A stretch of DNA of 32,173 bases from NCBI GenBank assembly GCA_030267965.1, contig BRYA01000845.1:1-32173 (forward strand), written 5' to 3'. This stretch comes from Triparma columacea. Its lineage: Eukaryota > Sar > Bolidophyceae > Parmales > Triparmaceae. The position numbers were made by a program, and so were the translations under genes. Shown here one piece after another: positions 20,001-28,897 of this stretch; position 1 is the stretch's first letter, and each line of letters starts with the position of its first letter. Below the pieces are notes generated by a model. The model did not search any database. It saw nothing but the letters and a program-made list of their open reading frames with translations, and was not told where the DNA came from.

Positions 20001-20939
20001 ACCAGTATCCTCCCTTCCTCCCCCCCCCCGAAAACTCACCTTCGAAGAATTCCCCGAGTTCAACATCTTCATTCATAATCTCATATTCGTACCCTTGAAT
20101 ATACATTTCCAATAAGTCCACATCCTTAACAAGCCTCGCGCATTTAGTTTCCCCCTCCTCATACTCCTTCCAAACCTCCCCCCATTCCTCCCCCCCCTGT
20201 CCACATATTCTCCTCATAGCTTCCTCCTCAAGTCTTTCCTTGTCGATTTTACTTACACCTGATATAGAAGAGGGTGGTAGATCAGATACGTAGACTTCAG
20301 CTAAGTCGTGGATTAACGACATTGTCATTGCTTTTCCTAGTTCTATACCTTCCGTATTTAATAACACAACTCCTCCGCTAAAGTCACTAACGTCGTCGTC
20401 GTCGTCGGAGGAGGAGGTGGGGTGGGGTGTGGATAAGAGGAGGGAGGTTATTAAAGCGACGCGACCTGAATGCTCTGATACTGACTCTACGTGATTGAAG
20501 TTTTTGTCTAGAGCAAGGGTTAAATCCTCAGCTGATCCAGCGCCGGTAGGACGCGTAGGTGGGAAATCTAGATAAGGGGATGGTGGATTCGATGGAGGAT
20601 TTGGTTTTGGATTACGAGAATTTTCAGAACCATCCACTCCTTCCTCATCGTTACTACCGTTATCAACGCCCCTTAATAAACGTGTGTGTACCTCACCCTC
20701 ACGCCATGTTAATTTAGGATGTCTTGTCCACCCTGTTCTCGCTACCTGGGGAGGGAGGGTGGGGAGCGGGTGGATGAGTAAAAGAGGAACATAATGGGGG
20801 GGCTGCTCTCGTTCTTTCTTTTTCCTCACTCCGAACTTACTCGTTTTAGCATACCGTATTGGAGGAGTAGGTCTAGTTGAGTTGCTGATTGGTTGGGTGC
20901 TGATTGGTTGGGGGGGATTTGGGGAGGGGAGAGAGACAT
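19821..20939 (-). CDS. HDDC2: HDDC2-type HD-domain 5'-deoxynucleotidase, 3 exons, 304 aa
   Basis: Exons 20939-20841, 20745-20040 and 19930-19821; phases 0 and 1 match. Exon 1 ends ..LLLQYGMLKR and exon 2 starts VARTGWTRHPK, together rebuilding the family motif (GxLKRVxRTGW). HD-domain metal ligands are visible: SEHSGRVA, IHDLAE and the Asp of VKDVDLLEM; QGYEYE follows, as in HDDC2/YfbR relatives. Exon 3 supplies the C-terminal helix (RMEIMRRRQEL). The family removes phosphate from deoxynucleoside 5'-monophosphates in the cytosol. Unusual: about 80 disordered residues (Asn/Pro-rich) are inserted between RTGW and the first His motif, plus an acidic DDDDD loop after the first helix. Without splicing at 20040, the frame would end at 19984 with a Gly-rich tail. 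An in-frame upstream start is possible. Confidence 0.8.
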
Positions 20940-21807
20940 TATGGAGGGGAGGTTGAGAAGGATGAAACAAAGGAGATAGAGATGGAGGAAGGTGGGAGGT
21001 GCTTTCGAAGGTGCTTTGGGAGGTGGTGTTTGTAAGGGTATGTTTATTGGCGTTTGTAGTGATGTATTAGGATATAAGTGCATCAATTGTAGACGGTAAT
21101 TGTTTTAGGGAAAGTAGAGACCTCTGAGGCGAGTGTTCGATTCAACCAAACCTCCTTGCCAGGGATGAACGTGCAGGGGGTCGGGGTGCGTTTGTCCTCC
21201 AAAGGTCTTGGGGAGAAAGGGGCGGTTTCGGAGACCTCTGAGGCGAGTGTTTTAGCGACAGTGTCGAAGAGGTGTGTCGAGAGGTAGTGTTATTTTTGCT
21301 TGTATTGACGCTATTTAGATATTTATGGGTTATTATAGTGATTCTGATGGCTATGATGGCTATATTATGGCTATTCTATGGCTATTTTATCGCTATATTG
21401 TGGGTATATGGTATTCCTCGAAAAAAAGCGCTTTGCTCAATGCTCTTCCCTCGGATTTCTTACTTTTCCACTCAGTTTTCACTTCATTTTTCAATCGTTT
21501 CAACTCAATTATTGTACACTACGTAGTATATTGTTACAATTTAACCATACATACACAAATATACTGAATACAACTGAAAACAACTGAAAACAAACACAAA
21601 AGTGATTCACGGCAAACGAGAACTGTTTCGAGACTAAACCCTCATTATATCCTAATAAACACAATAACTCCTATCTTAACACACAAACGACATACACAAA
21701 CATCAACAACCACAACAACCACAACAACACCTCCATTCACACTCAGAATCCTCTAATTCACAACCCACACTTCCCGAATATCCAAATCCCCCAAACCCAA
21801 AATCCCC
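20940..21807. promoter_or_regulatory. Divergent intergenic region (HDDC2-like / G gamma-like)
   Basis: 868 bp between divergent genes. A 21-bp direct repeat, GAGACCTCTGAGGCGAGTGTT, sits at 21118 and 21232. From 21340 to 21410 there are imperfect TATGGCTAT repeats. From 21540 the sequence is A/C-rich, and 21686-21735 is an AACAACCACAACAACCACAA leader-like run just before the G gamma-like ATG. Small frames here have no recognisable content. Confidence 0.5.
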
Positions 21808-22041
21808 ATGTCAGAGAAGCAGTTAGCATCCTTAGAGGCCGAGAAACTCGTCCTAACCTCCGAGCTCCTCTCCGTCCAATCCGCCATCCCTGCATCTGAG
21901 GCTTGCACGAATCTCTACACATACATGAACGCGTCTGAGATAGAAGGTGGTGCGCCTGAGTTTTTCACACTTCCGAGCGAAGGACAGAACCCTTATCATC
22001 AACCTGTTGGGGCGGGAGGAGGATGCTGTAGTGTATCGTAG
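21808..22041 (+). CDS. Small prenylated protein, likely heterotrimeric G-protein gamma subunit
   Basis: 77 residues in one exon. Residues 1-28 form an amphipathic helix (EKQLASLEAEKLVLTSEL) suited to coiled-coil pairing. Then comes a segment SEACTNLYTYMNAS that fits the conserved S.AC..L..Y of G gamma domains, a PSEGQNPY stretch in place of the usual NPF-type motif, and the ending GGGCCSVS. The last four residues, CSVS, form a CaaX box for farnesylation, with a preceding Cys available for palmitate. Size, helix, motif order and lipid anchor all match G gamma, which pairs with G beta at the plasma membrane. The alternative is an unrelated CaaX microprotein. No gene for G beta or G alpha is in the window. 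Confidence 0.62.
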   Translation: MSEKQLASLEAEKLVLTSELLSVQSAIPASEACTNLYTYMNASEIEGGAPEFFTLPSEGQNPYHQPVGAGGGCCSVS

Positions 22042-22467
22042 GATCTTCTACTAAAAACTAAACAAAATTGGGGAGGAGAGAGAGAGGGACAGAAATCTCT
22101 GGACCATCACAACCTGGGGGGAAGGGGGAGAGGATGCTGTAGCATTATCGTAAAGGGAGTGGGGGACGGACAAAACTAACAAAAGGGGAGAGGGAATTAG
22201 GGAATTTGGGGGGAGGAATCTTGAACGTGGGGAGGGAAGTGGGGGGGGGGAAAGGGAAGGGATGGGATGGGGGGAAGGGTGAAGGGGTAAAAAAGGATTG
22301 CTATAACGGGGTTAAGCGATACGTTATCCAAAGAAGTTTAGAGATGCTATTTAATTCGGGGAATATCTCCCTCGCAAAAGGCCTTGAAGAGATCATGTAA
22401 CCCTCAACAAAGAATCCCCTTCCTTCTCATTCGCTCTTCGCCATTTTTCTCCAATCACCAAACTTCG
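22042..22467. other. Intergenic region downstream of the G gamma-like gene
   Basis: 426 bp, very G-rich from 22080 to 22280 (many GGGG runs). At 22130-22150 GGATGCTGTAGCATTATCGTA echoes the 3' end of the G gamma-like coding sequence (GGATGCTGTAGTGTATCGTA at 22020). The frame at 22206 is low complexity and probably not coding. The promoter of the V-ATPase H gene must lie in the last part. Confidence 0.4.
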
Positions 22468-24621
22468 ATGTCTGGTCTCCACCACCGTTCTTATCCCGGT
22501 CTCGGTACCGTTGGTTCAAGCGACAGTAGTAAGGCGTCTAAGTTCGCTGTTGTCCCCCCTCACGTCCAGCCTAGCCCTTATGAGGAGAATGGACAGAGCT
22601 TCAGGTGAGTGGATACATCGAGAATGTACTTTATGGGCTATTATTACCTCATTTATAAGCCATTTATACGCTATTTATACTCTATTTATACTCTATATGT
22701 ACACTTACGCTATAATATAACATCAATGACGTTATCAATACCATTTAACGTCCACAAAACTTTCATTCTACTTTTCACTATGTCGAGACTAAGCTAATGA
22801 CCAAAGTAATCATCACTCAGCTTCTCTCCCGCGCTCGAATCATGCAAACACTACACACCCGTTACACACACACTACACACCCGCTATACACACGAAAACA
22901 CCCATTACACACACACACACTCTACACCCTTTCACAAACTCACCATCCACAAACCCCTCCCCCACCCCCAGTGACATAAACTGGGATATATTCTCCCGCT
23001 CCGGTGCCCTAACAGATTCCGAGACGTCCGTGATCCGCATGGCGGAGACCAACGTCCTCTCCTACGTTCTCGCCGATCCCTCCGACGCTTCAAAGTACGC
23101 CGGTTCCCTATTATCATGTCTCCGTACGATAAAGAGTTCCACCGAGGTTACACATTACGTACTTACTAAGATCCTCGAGGTCCTAAACTCCGCCGACGTA
23201 GTCAGCAACCCAGCGGGACTATTCTTCGACCAGTCCGACGGTACCTTCACCTTAAACTACGACCCTTTCAAGCACTGTCTAACCCACCGTGACGGTTGGA
23301 TAGTGAAAGCATCCGGCGTTGCCGCTGCGTTCATACTTACTCAGGGTATGAGGAGTGGGTGTAGTAACGAGGGGACGCTAAGTCATATGATCGAACACGT
23401 TTGCGGGAAAATGCAAGGCCCTAGTCAGGGGCTTGTAAACGTCGTACCAGCTCTTGGGGTACTCGTTAAAGACGAGAGTGCTAAGGTTGCCATGGGTAGG
23501 TCAGGAGGCGTTGGTTATGTAGCGAGGCACTTGCGAGGTTCAGGTGAAGGGGAGAAGTTAGGTGCACAGACGGTTTACGAGCTTGGTTTCTGTCTCTGGA
23601 CAATGACGTACTCCGCCAAGCTTAGGGGTGACTTCGGGAATGGCGATGTTGTGGAGGTTATGTGCGACATTGTTAAGAAGGCACAGAGGGAGAAGGTTGT
23701 TAGGGTTATTGCGGCCGCACTTCTTAACCTGGCGAAGGACGGGGAGGACGAGGAGGGGGGGAACGGAACGAGAAAGAGGTGAGAAGGGGGAGGGGGAGTG
23801 GGGGAAGGGGGGAGTGGGGGAAGGGGGGAGTGGGGGAAGGGGGGAGTGGGGGAAGGGGGGGGAGAAGTGGAGGGGAGGGACAAAGTTTGGTGACATGTAC
23901 CTCTAACTAGCACTTTTCCATCCCACTCACCATACCCCCCCATCCCCCCCCCACCCCCCTCCCCTTCAGCTTCATCGAGAGCATGCTCTCATGCGGTCTC
24001 CTCAAGACCATAAAAACCATGAAGGACCGCCAGTGGTCCGACCCCGACATCGTCTCCGACGTAACCCTCCTCAACAAAATCCTAACCGCAAACTACAAGG
24101 AATTCTCCACCTGGGAAAAGTACCAACAAGAAGTCAGGAGCGGGGAGCTGGAGTGGGGGGTCACGCATACGGAGAAATTCTGGAGAGAGAACGCAAGGAA
24201 TATGGAGGAGGATGACTTCCAGGTAAGATTTTTAAGAGAGGAAGGGTTGGGACTGAGGTTTTGAGGAAGAACATCTAGAGAAGGGGCACTGTTTTTAAAG
24301 CATACACGCGGTCGCAACATACCAAGCACCCTGACCCACTCTAACCCACCCTAACCCACCCTACTTCACCCCACCTTACCCCAGACCCTGAAGCACCTAG
24401 TCGCCCTCCTCTCCTCCCCCTCCGACGAGACGGTCTCAATCGCAGCCTACGACATCGGTGAGTGGGCCCGCTTCTACCCCAACGGTCGTGCACTAGTCAA
24501 GAAACTCGGAGGCAAGGACCTGGTCATGGGACTTATTGAAAGCGAGAACGAGGAGGTTGCTAGGAACGCACTTCAGTGTGTTAGTAAGATCATGGTACAG
24601 AACTGGGAATTCGTTAGCTAA
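22468..24621 (+). CDS. ATP6V1H (VMA13): V-type H+-ATPase V1 subunit H, 4 exons, 477 aa
   Basis: Exons 22468-22604, 22972-23778, 23970-24222 and 24385-24621, all in phase. Subunit H is a HEAT/armadillo helical repeat protein that bridges V1 and the stator stalks, activates holoenzyme ATPase and silences free V1. Visible family features: the N-terminal segment INWDIFSRSGALT, the LL..L..I....V..Y.L..I stretch at about residues 85-110, and the C-terminal signature TWEKYQQEV, LEWGVTHTEKFWRENA, then DETVSIAAYDIGEWARFYP and ARNALQCVSKIMVQNWE, almost diagnostic. Length matches yeast Vma13 (478). An acidic Gly-rich loop (DGEDEEGGNGTRK) precedes exon 3. The first intron is long (367 bp) with CA-rich repeats. 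The frame is open upstream to 22384, but the Ser/His-rich MSGLHH start fits better. Confidence 0.94.
23787..23872 (+). repeat. 16-bp G-rich minisatellite in V-ATPase H intron 2
   Basis: About four tandem copies of AGTGGGGGAAGGGGGG, flanked by further G runs. On the coding strand this could fold as G-quadruplexes in the pre-mRNA. It lies in the 191-bp intron between exons 2 and 3. Confidence 0.9.
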
Positions 24622-24962
24622 GTACGGGGAAAGTGTGGGGGGGAGAGAGGAGACATTTGTGGAGAGGAACGGTAGTGAGGAGGAACGGGGGGGGGGTGAA
24701 GTGTATGGAAATAATGTCGTTTTGTGTTCAATGTAGGGGGGTGGGGTTAGGGGGGGAACAACGGGAGAGGTAACGATGGAAAAGGGGGAACTCTTCGGTG
24801 TGAAAATATGAACGCGTTTTATTTCGTCTCTATTTTGGTTGAAGGGTCCATATTCATTTGAGGTTGACAATCGTCACAAAACCATTCTTAGTGATTGCAC
24901 TTTCTGCCAATTTTCACATCACAAATTGTCCCCCCCAATACCGCCCTCCGCACACCAAAAAA
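24622..24962. promoter_or_regulatory. Spacer between V-ATPase H and V-PPase genes
   Basis: 341 bp, the only gap between two vacuolar proton-pump genes on the same strand. It must carry the H-subunit 3' UTR and the V-PPase promoter. The first 150 bp are G-rich; the last 100 bp are AT-rich and end CACACCAAAAAAATG. No gene is seen. Confidence 0.45.
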
Positions 24963-27900
24963 ATGCCTCTCTTCCCAAGCGCAGAGTTCCTAATATCCCG
25001 CACCCCCGAGGTGTGTAACGCCTGGGGTTACAGAACCACCAGCACCCCCAATCCAATCCCCAACGTTCCGGCATCGTTCACTTGTCACATTGAACCATGG
25101 TGAGTTGAGGGAATCAATGGACGAAGAGCAGCGAGATATAGACATATGATGACTGCAAAAGGTATAGCGGAGAGAAGGTGGACATTTAATGAGGAGAAGA
25201 GGAGGAAAATTAGACAGACACCAAGACCGGGACATGTGGCGTACTTGAGGGGGGAAATTGCCCTCTCTTGCATTGTTTATATTAGAAGATGGTCATCAAT
25301 GATTGGATCGAAGTATTACTATTTGCCATTGCGGTGCAAGTATCACGTCAGAATTCCCTCTACACCCTCAAAACCTTTTCTGACGCTCTTCCCTAAACTC
25401 TAATCCTCCCTCAGGCTCCAGGTTATCGTGGGTTACGTCGGCGCCCTAATAGCTCTTGTAGTAACTTTCATGTTGAGGAGGAAGCTCATGAGTTTCCCGA
25501 AGGGCACGGATGTCATGAACAAACTTCAAGAGAAGGTGAGTTCGTGAGAGGGAGTGTAACACAGCAGTTGGGTACATCCAACTCACACACTCCGGCGGGC
25601 AGATCCAGAACGGCGCCAAGTCCTTCCTCAAAACTGAGTACTACTACCTCTCTTGGTTCGTCCTTTTCATGTTCGGCGTCCTCGTCCTGATCTTCTCCGT
25701 CGACAACACCGCCCAGATAGACGCCACTGCTGGTATCCGTCTTGGTTCCTGCTTCGTGGTCGGCGCCTTCCTCAGCGCGCTTGCCGGCTGGTTTGGCATG
25801 GTAATAGCCACCGACGCCAACGTAAGGACCACCCAGGCCGCCGACAAGGAGGGCCTAAACACCGCTCTCCGCGTCGCCTTCACCGGAGGGGCCTGCATGG
25901 GCTTCGTCGTTGTCGGCCTCGGCCTCATGGGCCTAAGCGCCCTTTACATCCTTATGAACTCGGGCTACCCACACGAGAACTACTACTTCCAGCTCGCCAG
26001 CCGCGTCCAGTCCGTCAAGAGCCTAACAGGCTACGGCTTCGGGGCCTCCTCAATCGCCCTCTTCGCCAGGGTCGCTGGAGGAGTCTACACTAAGGCTGCT
26101 GATGTCGGAGCTGATCTTGTCGGAAAGGTCGAGGCCGGAATTCCTGAGGACGACCCAAGGAACCCGGCGGTTATTGCGGACAACGTAGGTGATAATGTTG
26201 GAGATGTAGCGGGCATGGGAGGTGAGTTGAGGGAGGAGGAGAGGGGAGGCGAGGGGACCATCGAGGCGATGATACAGTATTAAACGCTCTAATTACATCT
26301 CCACTGTTTGACGCGCATCTCTCTCACTCCCATACCTCCCCAATACACAAACCCTCCCAGCCGACCTCTTCGAGTCATTCGTCGGTTCCATCATCGCCGC
26401 CGCCACCCTCGCAAACGGCGACACCTCCCGCATCATGCTCCCCTTCTGGGTCGCAGGCGGAGGAATTATTGCAGCACTCGTTGGGTTCTTCTTTGTGCAG
26501 ACCAAGGAGGGAGGTAAGAATCCCTAGGGAGGATGTCGATTCTCATGTACTAACGCAATCCTTCGCTTATTGCCGCCACAGCCACCCAGAAGGAACTAAT
26601 GTTCGCCCTCCACAAGGGAACTATCGTAGCCTGCATCGTCGTCCTCGGCCTCACAGCCGCCTGGATCCACATCCTCTTCTCCATGACTGACGGTCAGTGC
26701 ACCCTCGCAGGCGTCTGCTTCAACAGGTACCAGGAGGGATGGAGGATCTACGCCTGCATCATCATAGGGCTCGCTGCCGGCGTCTTCATCGGGCTCTCCA
26801 CCGAGTACTTCACCTCTTACGAGTACCCCATGGTCAGGTGAGATTGAATTATAGCAAGAGAAGAGGCGCATAAAGGCAGCACTCCCACAAATCTAACCTC
26901 ATCCTCTCTCCCCCCCGTCGACAGGTCCATTGCCGCAGCCGGAGTCACCGGGCCTGCTACCGTCATCATCCAAGGCCTCGGAATCGGCATGATTTCATGC
27001 GTCCCCCCAACATTCATCCTCGTCTTAACCATCCTCGGCTGCAACGCTCTCTCAGGACAGTACGGGATCGCCATGGCCGCTGTCGGGATGCTATCCACCC
27101 TCGGTATCACCCTTGCAACTGACGCGTACGGCCCCATCGCTGATAACGCGGGAGGGATCGCCGAGATGGCCGACCTTGACGAAAGGGTCAGGGAGACAAC
27201 CGACACCCTTGACGCGCTTGGTAACACCACCGCAGCAACTGGAAAGGGTTTCGCAATTGGATCCGCCGTTCTTACCTCCATTGCTCTCCTCACAGCCTTC
27301 ACTGACGAAGCCGGTGTCGGCCTCGTCGATATTGGAGGTGAGGCGTGGAGAAATGTGGGATCAGGGGAATGGCGCCAGGAACTTTTCAGCTAACTAATAC
27401 CCCCTTCTCCTCCCCCTCCCCCCTACCAGACCCCATTGTCCTCGCTGGCGCCCTCCTCGGTGCCATGCTTCCCTTCCTCTTTGCCGCCCTCACAATGCTC
27501 AGCGTCCAGAAGGCTGCCGGTGCCATCATCATCGAGGTGAGGTGGTTGTCGAGAAAATACGATGTGGTGTGCCCGTATTGAACGCCTCTTTGTTCGTCAC
27601 ATTGCAATTGTCATTCTAACGGAATGGCGCAACTCTTCTCATCCATCACAGGTCCGCCGCCAGTTTAAGACCATCCCCGGGCTCATGGAGGGTACAGCCG
27701 AGGCCGACTCCGACACCTGTATCGAAATCTCTACCAACGCTAGCATCAGAGAGATGGTCCTTCCCGCCCTATGGGCTATCCTCTCCCCCCTCACCGTTGG
27801 ATTCCTCGTTGGGGTTAGGTGTCTCACCGGACTCCTGGCTGGGAGTATTGCTACCGGAATGATGTTAGCCATCATGATGTCCAATGCAGGAGGGGCGTGG

Positions 27901-28403
27901 GACAATTCCAAGAAGTATATCGAAATCGAGGGAGGTAAGAGTTGGGAGGACACGGAGTGATACGGACGGAGTGAAGTATTTAGTGTAGATAACGATGCCC
28001 TTTTTTCGTCTCTAATCTACCTCAAACGCGCTTTTCCTTGCTCGTCACAGCCCTCGGAGGAAAAAACACCCCCATCCACCACGCTTGCGTCGTTGGCGAC
28101 ACAGTAGGAGACCCCTTTAAAGATACCTCTGGACCCGCCCTTAACATCCTCATCAAGCTCATGTCCATGGTTTCCCTCGTCTTCGCTACTCTCTTCACCT
28201 CGGGGAACTACCAGGACTTCTACTGGGGATTCATCCCAGGAGGTCTCCTCCTCATTGGAACCGTCATCGCTTATAAGCTCTTCTGGGCAGAAGGTGTCGA
28301 CGTCACTGCCGACATCGACGATGTCGACCCCGAAGGCGGCATCAACGGCGATGAAACCAATGCTGAGGAGACGAAGGTCGAGGATGATGGAGAGGCTGCT
28401 TAA
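24963..28403 (+). CDS. VHP1: K+-dependent vacuolar H+-translocating pyrophosphatase, 9 exons, 813 aa
   Basis: Exons 24963-25099, 25415-25535, 25603-26221, 26361-26513, 26582-26837, 26925-27337, 27430-27536, 27652-27934 and 28051-28403; every phase agrees. The enzyme splits cytosolic pyrophosphate and pumps H+ into vacuole-type compartments. Seen: many membrane helices, the substrate/Mg site [55 protein letters not shown] and [14 protein letters not shown]. The [10 protein letters not shown] motif has Ala, not Lys, after GNTT, which marks the K+-dependent type. Slightly long (family about 770) through a Cys/Pro-containing N-terminal segment (about 50 residues) and an acidic, probably cytosolic or luminal C-terminal tail (VEDDGEAA). 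A TACTAAC branch-like site lies at 26548 in intron 4. Confidence 0.97.
25100..25414 (+). other. Long first intron of the V-PPase gene
   Basis: 315 bp, GTGAGT to CTCAG. An open frame through its middle has no family resemblance. First introns of this size are unusual here (most are 70-160 bp), so a regulatory role is possible but nothing specific is seen. Confidence 0.6.
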
Positions 28404-28897
28404 GGTTTGACGACAAGAACAAGCAACACTGGGACACGCCAAAAGCGCTGATTACGCTCACAAAGTGACGCACACACACACAATGCAAACCTCACAGTCA
28501 CGTACAAATGGATACACGCACATACGCACAAAGGGAATCACACGCACATACGCACAAAGGGAATCACACGCACACAAAGGGAATGGCACAACACACAGGT
28601 AGTTAAGGGACCAGTTAATGTATCACTTTGGATTGATGGAGCGAACAAATGAACTTTTTTTGTTGATGAAGCAGTGGCGAACACAATCACCCACTATAGA
28701 CTTCCCCCCCCTTGACAGACTGGTCAAGAACCCCAAGAACCCAGCAGAACGGATCCTGCATCCCCAATTTTTCACCATCAACATATATCACACCCTGCGA
28801 CTGGAAGTCAACTCAATCGCGAAGCGCCCGCCGTTGTTTGTCGATCTTTGTCTTCTGTAAGTAGTGCTCTCGATCGATCGATAATCTGCAGACAATA
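28404..28897. promoter_or_regulatory. Intergenic region with CA-rich minisatellite
   Basis: 494 bp between V-PPase and the kinase gene. It includes the 28514-28585 repeats and, upstream of the kinase ATG, a CGATCGATCGAT palindrome near 28870. An 80-codon frame at 28618 has no recognisable content and I leave it out. Confidence 0.45.
28514..28585. repeat. 26-bp CA-rich minisatellite
   Basis: Two full copies of GCACATACGCACAAAGGGAATCACAC-type sequence plus one shortened copy (ACACGCACACAAAGGGAAT). It lies in the spacer downstream of V-PPase. Confidence 0.85.

Noticed and set aside
21118..21150. GTTCGATTC resembling a tRNA B box
   Set aside because: No matching A box, acceptor stem or anticodon arm at the right distances.
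21272..21587. Overlapping small plus frames with hydrophobic content
   Set aside because: They arise from TATGGCTAT-type simple repeats in an intergenic region and look like nothing known.
22206..22400. 64-codon frame downstream of the G gamma-like gene
   Set aside because: Gly/Lys low complexity from G-rich DNA, with no splice or family evidence.
24330..24385. CCCTAACCC words resembling telomeric repeats
   Set aside because: They lie in the last intron of the V-ATPase H gene, are few and imperfect, and serve as CTAAC branch-site/pyrimidine-tract sequence.
28514..28585. Spaced repeats suggestive of a CRISPR array
   Set aside because: The copies are directly adjacent with no unique spacers, and the locus is eukaryotic.
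28618..28860. 80-codon plus frame ahead of the kinase gene
   Set aside because: No motif, atypical composition, and it ends before the kinase ATG in another frame.
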